The notes under the pieces are model-generated. The model saw nothing but the letters and a program-made list of their open reading frames with translations. It was not told the origin of the DNA and made no database searches. The translations under genes and the position numbers were made by a program. A stretch of 64,000 nucleotides of DNA from Rhodoplanes azumiensis (lineage in GTDB: Bacteria > Pseudomonadota > Alphaproteobacteria > Rhizobiales > Xanthobacteraceae): contig NZ_JBHUIW010000017.1 in the NCBI RefSeq assembly GCF_042682915.1, forward strand, positions 72,492 through 136,491, read 5' to 3'. Positions 53,289 through 63,651 of this stretch are shown piece by piece; positions within the stretch are counted from its first letter, which is position 1; the number at the start of each line of letters is the position of its first letter.

Positions 53289-55150
53289 GACACGGGCTCG
53301 GCTTGCTGCTGCGGCTGGTCGTGGTGGACGATCGGCAGCCTGATCTCGACCACGGTGCCCTTGCCGGGTGTGCTGTTGAACGTGATCACGCCGCCATGCG
53401 CATCGACGATGCGGTGGACCATGGCGAGGCCGAGCCCGGTCCCGGACGGCTTGGTCGAGAAGAACGGATCGAACACCTTGTCGAGGTTCTCGGGCGCGAC
53501 GCCGACGCCGTCGTCCTTCACCGCGATGACGACGCGGTCGTCCTCGGTGCGGGTCGAGACGGTCACGGTGCCGCCGTCCGGGATCGCCTGGATGGCGTTG
53601 ATGATCAGGTTGAGGAGCGCCTGCTTGAGCGCCTCGCCGTCCGCCTCGATGGTGGGAAAGCTGCCGTCGCAGTCGAGCGCGATGCGGGCGTCGGACTTGC
53701 CGCGCGCCAGGAACGCCATCTCCTTGATCAACTGGGCGACGTCGACCTTTCCGATGCGCGGCGGCTGCGGCCGCCCGAAGGCCAGAAGCTCGCCGACCAG
53801 ATGGTTGAGACTGTCGACCTGGCGGATGATCAGCGGACCGTAGGCGCGCCACTCCTCCAGGCTCTCGCACTCGTCGAGATACTGGATGAAGCCGCGGATC
53901 GAGGTGAGCGGGTTCCTCACCTCGTGGGCGATGCCGGCGGTCAGCTCGCCGAGGGCTGCGAGGCGGTCGGCCCGCATCACCTGGATCATCAACCTCTCGC
54001 GCTCGCTCACGTCCTTGAGCACCACGACGGCGCCGATGCGCTGGCCGTCGCGGTCGCGCAGCACGCTCGAGGTCGCGTTGATGCGCAGCGTCTGGTCGGC
54101 GCGCGGCAGGTCGATGGTGACGGCGGTGTGGCCCCGGCCGGTTTCCAGCGTGTCGAGCAGCGCGCTGTCGACCGCGGCGTCCTCGGGAAACAGGCTCCTG
54201 TACGGCTTGCCGATCACGCTGCCGGCCTGCACGCCGTAGAGCTGCTCGGCGGCCGGGTTGACGGCCGTGACGCGGCCGTCGAGATCGACCGAGACGATCG
54301 CGTCCGCGACGCTGGCGAGAATGTTCTCGTTGAGCGAGCGCGCGTCGTCGAGCGCCTTCGCCATGCCGTTGATCGCCTCGACGATCTCGCCGAGCTCGTC
54401 GCGCAGCGGCGGGATCGGGCGGCGCAGGTCGCGCTTCATCGCGGCGAGCCCGTGGACGATCACGCCGACCTCGCGTGACAGCCGGCGCGACATCAGGCTG
54501 ATGATGCCGAAGGCGACGACGAGACCGATGGCGCTCGCGAAGATCACGGCAGCGTCGATGGCGCTCGCCTGCGCCTCGATGGCCGACGAGAACTCGTTCG
54601 ACCAGATGTATCCGATCGTCTCGTCGTTCCTCACGATCGGCAGCATGGCGTTGAGGATCGGCCCGCGCACCAGCGTGCCCATCTCGGCGCGCGGTCGCCC
54701 GATCTTCATCACGTCGCGACCCGGATGATGCGGCGGGATCGACAGGCCGACCGTGTCGGCGTGGTCGCGGCTCGGGCCGTAGGTGACGATGGCGTCGAGC
54801 CGGCGCGAGTAGTAGCCGACGCCGACGCCGGGCGCCGCGTCGGCGACCCGATCGGTGATGCCGGCGAGCTTCTTGTTGAGATGTCGGATCGCCGCCGCGC
54901 GATCGTCCCAGCCGGTCGGCAGATCGGCGATGAGCGCGTCGTAGCCGCCGCGGCCGAGCTCGAAGTCGAGCACGCGGGCGAGCGCGAAGAGCTTGTCCTC
55001 CTTCTCGCTGCGCAGCGCCTGACGGCCCTCGCGCTCGAGCGTCAGCCCGACGATGGCGATCGGCAAGGCGACGACGACGAGCGACGTGATCATCAGGCGG
55101 GCGCGCAGCGACCGCACCGGAACGAGACGGCGGAGATCGAGAAGACGCAA
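53285..55150 (-). CDS. atoS: Sensor histidine kinase, AtoS-like
   Basis: A 621-residue membrane kinase. TM1 is about residues 17-37 and TM2 about 199-219, enclosing a periplasmic sensor; then come HAMP, a PAS domain (ILASVADAIVSVDLDGRVTAVN), the H-box GIAHEVRNPLTSIRGFIQYLDEC and an ATPase domain with DPFFSTKPSGTGLGLAMV. The best start is TTG at 55150 with GAGG upstream; it is not certain. It probably senses acetoacetate or a related state and phosphorylates AtoC. Confidence 0.9.
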
Positions 55151-55265
55151 CGGAACGCCTCGGGGGTCGGCGCCGTGCGGCGCCGTGGTCGGTTCGAGGC
55201 TTTATTGCGCCGCGCGCGCGCCGCGGCAAGTCGTGGAGTTTCGGATGCGGTATGCGCAGGGCGTC

Positions 55266-55317
55266 GCGTCCGGCACGCGCGTCCGCGGTGCGCGTCCGGT
55301 ACGCGCGTCCGCGGCGC
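55266..55317. repeat. 26-bp tandem duplication in the ato control region
   Basis: Two adjacent 26-bp units, 55266-55291 and 55292-55317, differ at only two bases. Each contains GCGTCCGG and ACGCGCGTCCGCGG. They lie between the atoS start and the AtoC-site candidate. Confidence 0.85.
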
Positions 55318-55350
55318 AATGCGGAGAACTACGCAGCGCGCAAGACGACA

Positions 55351-55370
55351 CTGCGCAAGCTCTTGCGCAG
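55351..55370. promoter_or_regulatory. Palindrome, candidate AtoC upstream activating site
   Basis: Nine-base arms CTGCGCAAG and CTTGCGCAG are separated by CT. The site lies about 86 bp upstream of the -24 element of the sigma-54 promoter, the usual distance for an enhancer of an NtrC-type activator. Confidence 0.75.
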
Positions 55371-55456
55371 CCGTGCACGGAACTGCGCGGGGGCGGCGCG
55401 CCGCTGCTGCGCTGCAGCAATCGCGGAAATGCCCGTGAAACCGACACATCTCGATG

Positions 55457-55472
55457 TGGCACGGGCTTTGCA
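55457..55472 (+). promoter_or_regulatory. Sigma-54 (RpoN) promoter of atoDAEB
   Basis: TGGCACG (55457-55463), GGCT, then TTGCA (55468-55472) matches the -24/-12 consensus, with GG and GC exactly 12 bp apart. It precedes the atoD ATG by 96 bp, on the same strand. Confidence 0.9.
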
Positions 55473-55567
55473 GAACGGACCTCGTGGCACACATCCGGCG
55501 CCCGTCGCCGCGCTCGCGCGACGGTGATCCGCCGGACCGGTTCGAAGTCCAAGGAAAGGGATTCGTC

Positions 55568-56221
55568 ATGTCCAAGGTCACCGCCCTCGAGGAGGCGGTC
55601 GCGAAAATTCCCGACGGCGCGACGCTGATGATCGGCGGCTTCATGGGAGTGGGCTCGCCGCACCGCTTGATCGACGAGCTGGTGCGCCAGGGCCGCAAGG
55701 ATCTCACCATCATCGCCAACGACACGGCGCGTCCCGGCGTCGATATCGGCAAGCTGATCCGGGCCGGCGCCGTGAAGCGGCTGGTCGCCTCGCATATCGG
55801 CCTCAACCCCGAGACCCAGAAGCAGATGATCGACGGCCAGATCGAGGTCGAGCTGGTGCCGCAGGGCACGCTCGCCGAGCGCATCCGGGCCGGCGGCGCG
55901 GGCCTCGGCGGCGTTCTCACCGCGACGGGCGTCGGCACCACGGTCGCCGAAGGCAAGCAGACCATCGAGGTGAAGGGCAAGACCTTCCTGGTCGAGGAGC
56001 CGCTGCGCGCCGACTTCGCGCTGATCGCCGCCTGGCGGGCCGACTACTACGGCAACCTCTCCTACGAGCTGACCGCGCGCAACTTCAATCCGGTCATGGC
56101 GCTCGCCGCCGACACCGTGATCGCCGAGGCCGGCGAGATCGTGCCGGTCGGCCTGATCCCGCCCGATCAGGTCGAGACCGTCAGCGTCATCGTCGATCAC
56201 CTCGTCGCCCGGAGCCACTGA
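55568..56221 (+). CDS. atoD: Acetate CoA-transferase (acetoacetyl-CoA transferase) subunit alpha, AtoD
   Basis: A 217-residue subunit of the CoA transferase that loads acetoacetate and other short acids. It has GATLMIGGFMGVGSPHRLIDEL, the glycine-rich CoA loop GAGLGGVLTATGVGT, and ALIAAWRADYYGNLSYELTARNFNP. GGAAAGGG precedes the ATG at 55568. It is first in the operon behind a sigma-54 promoter and is one base from atoA. Confidence 0.95.
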   Translation: MSKVTALEEAVAKIPDGATLMIGGFMGVGSPHRLIDELVRQGRKDLTIIANDTARPGVDIGKLIRAGAVKRLVASHIGLNPETQKQMIDGQIEVELVPQGTLAERIRAGGAGLGGVLTATGVGTTVAEGKQTIEVKGKTFLVEEPLRADFALIAAWRADYYGNLSYELTARNFNPVMALAADTVIAEAGEIVPVGLIPPDQVETVSVIVDHLVARSH

Positions 56222-56222
56222 C

Positions 56223-56879
56223 ATGGACGAGAAGACCATCATCGCCAAGCGCGTCGCCCAGGAGCTTAAGAACGGCAACCTGGTCAATCTCGGCATCGGC
56301 CTGCCGACGTTGGTGACCAAGTATCTGCCCGACGGCGTCCAGGTGTTCTTCCAGTCGGAGAACGGCGTCATCGGCATGCAGCCGCTGCCCGAGCCGGGCG
56401 TCGCCGCCGACGCGCTCACCGATGCCGGCGGTACCCCGACCAGCATCATCCCGGGCGCCGGCGCGTTCGACAGCGTCACCTCGTTCTGCCTGATCCGCGG
56501 CGGCCATCTCGACGTCACGGTGCTGGGCGGCCTGCAGGTCGACGAGGCCGGCCAGCTCGCCAACTGGATGGTGCCCGGCAAGATGGTGCCCGGCATGGGC
56601 GGCGCCATGGACCTCGTCTCCGGTGCCAAGCGCGTCATCGTCGCGATGACCCACACGGCCAAGGGCGCGCCGAAGATCCTCAAGAAGTGCGACCTGCCGC
56701 TCACCTCGGTGCGCCGTGTCGACCTGATCGTCACCGAGCTCGCGGTGATTCAGCCGACCGACGAGGGCCTGGTGCTGCTCGAGGTCGCCGACGGCGTCAC
56801 CGTGGAGCAGGTCGTCGCCGCCACCGAGGCCCGCCTGATCGTGCCGGCCACGGTTCCCACCATGCAGCTCGCTGCCTGA
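56223..56879 (+). CDS. atoA: Acetate CoA-transferase subunit beta, AtoA
   Basis: A 218-residue partner of AtoD. The catalytic Glu that forms the CoA thioester is in VFFQSENGVIGMQP; GGHLDVTVLGGLQVDEAGQLANW and GMGGAMDL are conserved. The ATG lies one base after the atoD stop. Together they turn acetoacetate plus acetyl- or succinyl-CoA into acetoacetyl-CoA. Confidence 0.95.
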   Translation: MDEKTIIAKRVAQELKNGNLVNLGIGLPTLVTKYLPDGVQVFFQSENGVIGMQPLPEPGVAADALTDAGGTPTSIIPGAGAFDSVTSFCLIRGGHLDVTVLGGLQVDEAGQLANWMVPGKMVPGMGGAMDLVSGAKRVIVAMTHTAKGAPKILKKCDLPLTSVRRVDLIVTELAVIQPTDEGLVLLEVADGVTVEQVVAATEARLIVPATVPTMQLAA

Positions 56880-56914
56880 CCGCCCCGAATCCTGACATCG
56901 ATTGGGAGACGCAC

Positions 56915-58369
56915 ATGACCATGCAAGCGACCGGCGGCGTTGCGCCCGCCGCACCGAGCGGCGAGAAGCAGGGCCTGTTCGCCCGCATCGCCCTCGGCTT
57001 CACCGGCTGGGCCGAGAAGTGGTTCCCGGATTCCTTCATCTTCGCCGCGGTGGCGCTGGTGATCGTGGCGGCCGCCGCGATGGCCAACGGCGCCGGCCCG
57101 ATGGCGGTGTCGAAGCAGTTCGGCGTCGGCTTCTGGAGCATCATCCCGTTCACGATGCAGATGGCCTTCGTCGCCATCACGGGCTACGTCGTCGCCAGCT
57201 CGCCGCCGGCGGCGCGTCTGATCGAGAAGCTCGCCGCCGTTCCGACCACGGGCCGTGGCGCCGTCGGCTTCGTCGCGCTGATCTCGATCCTCGCCTCGAT
57301 GCTGAACTGGGGCCTCAGCCTGGTGTTCGGCAGCCTGTTGGTGAAGGCGCTGGCCGGCCGCAAGGAGCTGCGGATGGACTATCGCGCCGCCGCCGCGGCG
57401 GCCTATCTCGGACTCGGCGCCACCTGGGCGCTCGGCCTGTCGTCGTCGGCCGCGCAGCTGCACGCCAATCCGACGTCGCTGCCGCCCGCGCTGTTCAAGA
57501 TGGTCGGCGTCATCCCGTTCACCGAGACGATCTTCCTGTGGCAGTCGATCGCGATGTTCGTGATCCTTCTGATCATCTCGGTGGCGATCGCCTTCGTGTC
57601 GGCGCCGGTCGGCGGCAAGGCCGTGACGGCGCAGGACATGAAGATCGACGTCGATCTCAAGACCGCGGCGCTGCCGCCGCGCGAGCGTCCCGGCGAATGG
57701 CTCGAGTACAGCCCGCTGCTCACCGTCATCATCATCGCGCTCAGCCTCGGCTGGATGATCGACGAGTTCACCTCGAAGTCGTGGATCACGGCGATCTCCG
57801 GCCTCAATACCTACAACCTGGTGTTCCTGATGCTCGGCTTCGTGCTGCACTGGCGGCCGCGGGCGTTCCTCAACGCCGTCGCCAAGGCGGTTCCGACCAC
57901 GACGGGCGTGCTGATCCAGTTCCCGATCTACGGCTCGATCACCGCCATCATGGTGTCGGCGAAGGGCTTCGGCGGCCTGTCGCTGTCGGACCAGATCGCA
58001 CACTTCTTCGTCGCGATCTCCACGCACGACACCTTCCCGGTGGTGATGGGCCTCTATTCGGCCATCCTCGGCCTGTTCATCCCGTCGGGCGGCGGCAAGT
58101 GGCTGCTCGAGGCGCCCTACGTGATGCAGGCGGCCATCGAGCTGAAGGTCCATCTGGGCTGGACCGTCAACGTCTACAACGCCGCGGAGGCGTTGCCGAA
58201 CCTCATCAACCCGTTCTGGATGCTGCCGCTGCTCGGCATCCTCTCGCTGAAGGCGCGTGACATCGTCGGGTACACGTTCCTGCAGCTCGTTCTGCACATG
58301 CCGGTCGTGCTGTTCATGCTGTGGTTCTTCGCCCTCACGCTGGAGTATCGTCCGCCCTTCTTCCCATGA
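56915..58369 (+). CDS. atoE: Short-chain fatty acid transporter, AtoE
   Basis: A 484-residue polytopic carrier of the AtoE family. Conserved parts are PDSFIFAAVALVIV, LNWGLSLVFGSLLVKALAG, LGLSSSAAQLHAN and LFIPSGGGKWLLEAPYVM. It imports acetoacetate, butyrate or similar acids for AtoDA. GGGAG precedes the ATG, 35 bp after atoA. Confidence 0.93.
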   Translation: MTMQATGGVAPAAPSGEKQGLFARIALGFTGWAEKWFPDSFIFAAVALVIVAAAAMANGAGPMAVSKQFGVGFWSIIPFTMQMAFVAITGYVVASSPPAARLIEKLAAVPTTGRGAVGFVALISILASMLNWGLSLVFGSLLVKALAGRKELRMDYRAAAAAAYLGLGATWALGLSSSAAQLHANPTSLPPALFKMVGVIPFTETIFLWQSIAMFVILLIISVAIAFVSAPVGGKAVTAQDMKIDVDLKTAALPPRERPGEWLEYSPLLTVIIIALSLGWMIDEFTSKSWITAISGLNTYNLVFLMLGFVLHWRPRAFLNAVAKAVPTTTGVLIQFPIYGSITAIMVSAKGFGGLSLSDQIAHFFVAISTHDTFPVVMGLYSAILGLFIPSGGGKWLLEAPYVMQAAIELKVHLGWTVNVYNAAEALPNLINPFWMLPLLGILSLKARDIVGYTFLQLVLHMPVVLFMLWFFALTLEYRPPFFP

Positions 58370-58511
58370 CGCGACGGCGTTTCGGCGCCGGGCGCCCGGG
58401 CGGAGAACGCCCGGGCGTCCTCTCGGAAGACGACCCCCGCGAAGACCGCAGAGATGGCCATCGACAGCGCCATCGACGAGACAACTAAGAAGACCACGAG
58501 GAATGACTGCC

Positions 58512-59684
<1,173 letters not shown>

Positions 59685-59741
59685 GCGGACGCCGCCGGCC
59701 CCGGGAGCGCATCGTCGCTCCCGAGGGCCGCGGAACCTGCC

Positions 59742-59781
59742 ACGCGGCCCGGGCGAGCTACCGCCCGGGCCGCGTCTTTTT
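59742..59781 (+). terminator. Strong rho-independent terminator of the ato operon
   Basis: A perfect 14-bp stem, ACGCGGCCCGGGCG (59742-59755) with CGCCCGGGCCGCGT (59762-59775), has a 6-base loop and then CTTTTT. It is 57 bp after the atoB stop. Confidence 0.92.
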
Positions 59782-59985
59782 GGGAGCGTGGGAGGCACGT
59801 GCCCGGGATCGGCCGACCGACGGCCGGCCCGCCGTGCATCGACCCGCGCCGCTGCCGCGGGCGGTCCGGTGTCGCTCCGGCTTGCGCCCCGCCGCCCGTG
59901 TGATAGAGCGGACACGATCGTTTCGCGGCGAGCCCCTTCGAGCCGCCGATTGTTTCGCCTCACGGTTCAGAGAGGAAACCTTAGG

Positions 59986-61083
59986 ATGAAGAGACGTCAG
60001 TTCCTCGGCGCGCTCGCGGCCGGCTCCGCCGGCGCCGCCGCCGGCACGATCGCGTCGCCGGCCGTCGCCCAGTCGATGCCGGAGATCAAGTGGCGCATGA
60101 CCTCGAGCTTCCCGAAGTCGCTCGACACGCTCTACGGGGCCGGCGAGCTGTTCGTGAAGCAGGTCGCCGAGATGACGGACGGCAAGTTCCAGATCCAGCA
60201 TTTCGCGGCGGGCGAGATCGTCCCCGGCCTGCAGGCGCTCGACGCGACGTCCGGCGGCACGGTCGAGATGTGCCATTCGGTGTCCTACTATTACGTCGGC
60301 AAGGATCCGACCTTCGCGATCGCCGCGGCGGTGCCGTTCGGGCTCAACGCCCGCCAGCAGGCGGCCTGGCTGTTCCAGAACGGCGGCAACGAGAAGTTCA
60401 ACGAGTTCTACAAGAAGTACAACATCTACGGCTTCCCGATCGGCAACACGGGTGCCCAGATGGGCGGCTTCTTCCGCAAGGAGATCAAGACCGCGGCCGA
60501 TCTGCAGGGCCTGAAGATGCGGATCGGCGGCATCGCCGGGCAGGTGCTGCAGAAGGTCGGCGTGGTACCGCAGCAGCTCGCCGGCCCGGACGTCTATCCG
60601 GCGCTGGAGAAGGGCACCATCGACGCGGCCGAATGGGTCGGCCCCTACGACGACGAGAAGCTCGGCCTCGCCAAGGTCGCGCCCTACTATTACTACCCGG
60701 GCTTCTGGGAAGGCGGCCCGATGGTCCACGGCTATGTCAATCTCGACAAGTGGAACCAGCTGCCCAAGGCCTATCAGGCGATCCTGCAGAACGCCGGCCA
60801 CGCCGCGACCAACTACATGATCACTCGCTACGACGCGCTCAACCCGCAGGGGCTGCGCAAGATCCTGGCGTCCGGTGGTCAGCTCCGCCCGTTCTCGAAC
60901 GACATCCTCGACGCGTGCTTCAAGGCGACCAACGAGCTGTGGGCCGAGATCGGCGCCAAGAACGAGACGTTCAAGACCATGATGGCCGACATGCAGGCCT
61001 TCCGGAACGACGAGTACTTCTGGTGGCAGGTCGCCGAGTACAACTACGACACCTACATGATCCGCAGCCGCACCCGCGGCTGA
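59986..61083 (+). CDS. TRAP transporter solute-binding protein (mannitol/chloroaromatic-type, DctP superfamily)
   Basis: A 365-residue periplasmic receptor. The N-terminus MKRRQFLGALAAGSAGAAAG is a twin-arginine signal, cleaved near AVAQS, so it is exported folded. The mature part has FPKSLDTLYGAGELFVKQVAEMTDGKFQIQ, GGIAGQVLQKVGVVPQQLAGPDVYPALEKGTIDAAEWVGPYDDEKLG, typical of the FcbT1-like group, whose ligands are often 2-oxo acids. AGAGGAAA precedes the ATG. The two membrane subunits are convergent, on the other strand. Confidence 0.92.
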   Translation: MKRRQFLGALAAGSAGAAAGTIASPAVAQSMPEIKWRMTSSFPKSLDTLYGAGELFVKQVAEMTDGKFQIQHFAAGEIVPGLQALDATSGGTVEMCHSVSYYYVGKDPTFAIAAAVPFGLNARQQAAWLFQNGGNEKFNEFYKKYNIYGFPIGNTGAQMGGFFRKEIKTAADLQGLKMRIGGIAGQVLQKVGVVPQQLAGPDVYPALEKGTIDAAEWVGPYDDEKLGLAKVAPYYYYPGFWEGGPMVHGYVNLDKWNQLPKAYQAILQNAGHAATNYMITRYDALNPQGLRKILASGGQLRPFSNDILDACFKATNELWAEIGAKNETFKTMMADMQAFRNDEYFWWQVAEYNYDTYMIRSRTRG

Positions 61084-61120
61084 CCGGGGCGCGCCCCGCC
61101 GGATCACGTCGTGACGACGA

Positions 61121-61148
61121 AGCCCCGGAGCGCCGCTCCGGGGCTTTT
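61121..61148 (+). terminator. Rho-independent terminator after the TRAP binding-protein gene
   Basis: AGCCCCGGAGC (61121-61131), a 3-base loop, GCTCCGGGGCT (61135-61145), then TTT. It lies 37 bp after the stop. The stem is perfect over 11 bp. Confidence 0.92.
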
Positions 61149-61164
61149 CGATACGCCCCGCTGG

Positions 61165-61262
61165 AGGGTGGGCAAAGGTGCGCCGAAGGCGCGCCGTGCC
61201 CACGCCGATCATGCCATCGATGTCGAACGGCGTGGGCACGCTTCGCTTTGCCCACCCTACGG
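61165..61262. repeat. Palindromic intergenic repeat, family A, copy 2
   Basis: Ends AGGGTGGGCAAAG (61165-61177) and CTTTGCCCACCCT (61246-61258) are perfectly inverted, with inner GTGCCCAC and CGTGGGCACG arms as in the copy at 7666. It separates convergent TRAP genes. Confidence 0.9.
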
Positions 61263-61283
61263 CGACGTGATGTCGCTTCGAGC

Positions 61284-62930
61284 CTATCTCAGATCCAACG
61301 CCGGCGGGCTGTCGGGCGGGGCGATCTGAATCTCGATGGTCTTGGGATCGACGGCCGGAGCCGAGCCCTTGTAGTGCATCACCAGCTGCGGGAACAGGAT
61401 CACCAGCGCGACGCCGATCAGCTGGATGATCACGAACGGCACGGCGCCCCAGTAGATCTGGCCGGTGGTGATCGGTGCCGTCTCCAACCCGGTGACGCGG
61501 TCTTTGTAGGAGAATTTCGGCGCCACCGAGCGCAGGAAGAACAGGGCGAAGCCGAACGGCGGATGCATGAACGACGTCTGCATGTTGACGGCGAGGATGA
61601 CGCCGAACCAGACGAGGTCGATCCCGAGCTTGTCGGCCACCGGGGCGAGCAGCGGGATGATGATGAAGGCGAGCTCGAAATAGTCGAGGAAGAACGCCAG
61701 CACGAAGACGAGCAGATTGACGAAGATCAGGAAGCCGACCTCGCCGCCGGGCAGCGAGGTGAGCAGGTGCTCGACCCACAGATGGCCGTTGACGCCGTAG
61801 AAGGTGAGCGAGAACACCCGGGCGCCGATCAGGATGAAGATCGCGAAGGCGGATAGCTTGGCGGTCGCGTGCACGGCCTGGCGGACCAGGCCGAGGTCGA
61901 GCCTGCGCTTGACCAGCGCCAGGATGACGGCGCCGACCGCGCCCATGGCGCCGCCCTCGGTCGGGGTCGCGACGCCGATGAAGATGGTGCCGAGCACCAG
62001 GAAGATCAGTGCCAGCGGCGGCACCATGACGAAGACGACCTGGCGGGCGATCTTGGACAGGACGCGCAGCCCGAACAGTCTCGCGACGATCGTGTCGAGG
62101 ATCGCGAACGCGAACGCGAACAGCATCGCGAAGAACATCGTCAGCACGGCGAAGTCGGCACCCGAGGTCTTCGAGCCGCGCATCACCGCATAGCCGAAGG
62201 CGGCGCTGGCCAGCGTGAGGATCGCCAGCGAGGTCATGCCGCGCCGGCCGCTCTCCTCGCGGAAGCCGATCGCCTCGGGCGGCAGGCCTGGCGCCGCCTT
62301 CGGGAAGAGAGTCGAGACCAGGAACATGTAGCCGGCATAAAGGCCGGCCAGCATCAGGCCGGGCAGGAAGGCGCCCTCGTACATGTCGCCGACCGAGCGG
62401 CCGAGCTGATCGGCCATGATGATCAGGACGAGCGACGGCGGGACGATCTGGGCGAGCGTGCCGGAGGCCGCGATGACACCCGAGGCGACGCGGCGGTCGT
62501 AACCGTAGCGCAGCATGATGGGGAGCGAGATCAGCCCCATCGAGATCACCGAGGCGGCGACCACGCCGGTGGTCGCGGCGAGCAACGCCCCGACGAACAC
62601 GACGGCGTAGCCGAGCCCGCCGCGGATGCGGCCGAACAGCTGGCCGATGGTGTCGAGAAGATCCTCGGCCATGCCGGATCGCTCGAGGATCAGCCCCATG
62701 AAGGTGAAGAACGGCACGGCGAGCAGCGTCTCGTTGCTCATCACGCCGAGCACCCGCTCGGGCATCGCCTGCAGAAAGTTCGGGCCGAACAGGCCGAGCT
62801 CGATGCCGATCAGGCCGAACAGGAGGCCGTTCGCGGCGAGCGAGAAGGCGACCGGATAGCCGAGCAGCAGGAAGACGACGAGCGCCCCGAACATGATCGG
62901 GGCCATGTTCTCGATCAGGAAAGCGGTCAT
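61284..62930 (-). CDS. TRAP transporter large permease (DctM-like)
   Basis: A 548-residue membrane protein with about 14 helices, longer than classical DctM (about 430), as in the FcbT3-like branch. Conserved parts are FFTFMGLILERSGMAEDLL, GLGYAVVFVGALLAATTGVVAASVISMG, ATPTEGGAMGAVGA and MQTSFMHPPFGFALFFLR. It moves the ligand with sodium. The ATG at 62930 is 16 bp after the small permease stop. Confidence 0.93.
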   Translation of the reverse strand: MTAFLIENMAPIMFGALVVFLLLGYPVAFSLAANGLLFGLIGIELGLFGPNFLQAMPERVLGVMSNETLLAVPFFTFMGLILERSGMAEDLLDTIGQLFGRIRGGLGYAVVFVGALLAATTGVVAASVISMGLISLPIMLRYGYDRRVASGVIAASGTLAQIVPPSLVLIIMADQLGRSVGDMYEGAFLPGLMLAGLYAGYMFLVSTLFPKAAPGLPPEAIGFREESGRRGMTSLAILTLASAAFGYAVMRGSKTSGADFAVLTMFFAMLFAFAFAILDTIVARLFGLRVLSKIARQVVFVMVPPLALIFLVLGTIFIGVATPTEGGAMGAVGAVILALVKRRLDLGLVRQAVHATAKLSAFAIFILIGARVFSLTFYGVNGHLWVEHLLTSLPGGEVGFLIFVNLLVFVLAFFLDYFELAFIIIPLLAPVADKLGIDLVWFGVILAVNMQTSFMHPPFGFALFFLRSVAPKFSYKDRVTGLETAPITTGQIYWGAVPFVIIQLIGVALVILFPQLVMHYKGSAPAVDPKTIEIQIAPPDSPPALDLR

Positions 62931-62946
62931 GGTGCGGGTCCGGACG

Positions 62947-63651
62947 TCAGCGTTTGGCGCGGCCGGACTTCTCGGCCATGTCCTCGGCGTCCGCCTCGAA
63001 GGAGGACAGATGGCCGCCCGGTCCGCCATGCGGGTCCGGGATGCGGCCGACGATCACGGCGATCCGCTTGATCAGCTCGGAGAGGCCCTGGACGAACAAC
63101 GCGGTGAAGCCGGCGAACACCAGGAACTTGGCCGGCCATTGCGGCAGGCCGCCGGCGTTGGAGGACTGCTCGCCGATGCCGATGAGCTGTGTCCACCACG
63201 TGATCAGGCCGCGCAGCCAGGCGTCGGGCGGCCCGGCGAACGCCGCCGGAAAGGCCGTGAACGCGGCGGCTACCTGATCCCAGCTCGGCGCCGACTTCAC
63301 GAAGAACGGCCAGCTCGTCACCATCATGACGACGCACAGCGGCAGCAGGAAGAGCGCGTGGCCGATCAGCTCGATGGTGTTGCGCAGGGCGCGCGGGAAC
63401 CGGGTGTTCACGATGTCGATTCGGATGTGCTCGTTGTCGAGCAGCGTCCACGGCGCGCACATCAGGAAGACGGCGCCGAACAGCACCCATTGCAGCTCGA
63501 GCCAGGCGTTCGCCGAGACGCCCAGCGTCTTGCGCACCACCGCGTTGACGGCCGAGACCAGGATGGCGGCGAGGATCAGCCAGCTCAGCGCGCGCCCGAG
63601 GCGCGCATTGACGGCATCGATCAGGCGGCTGAGGCCGAGTAGGGCGGTCAC
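62947..63651 (-). CDS. TRAP transporter small permease (DctQ-like)
   Basis: A 234-residue, four-helix subunit: ALSWLILAAILVSAVNAVVRKTLG, ANAWLELQWVLFGAVFLMCAPWTLLDNEHIRIDIV, a long periplasmic insert, and a C-terminal helix followed by a charged tail. The GTG at 63651 is preferred since AGGTGA lies seven bases upstream; an ATG at 63708 would add 19 Arg-rich residues. It forms an operon with the large permease. Confidence 0.88.
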   Translation of the reverse strand: MTALLGLSRLIDAVNARLGRALSWLILAAILVSAVNAVVRKTLGVSANAWLELQWVLFGAVFLMCAPWTLLDNEHIRIDIVNTRFPRALRNTIELIGHALFLLPLCVVMMVTSWPFFVKSAPSWDQVAAAFTAFPAAFAGPPDAWLRGLITWWTQLIGIGEQSSNAGGLPQWPAKFLVFAGFTALFVQGLSELIKRIAVIVGRIPDPHGGPGGHLSSFEADAEDMAEKSGRAKR

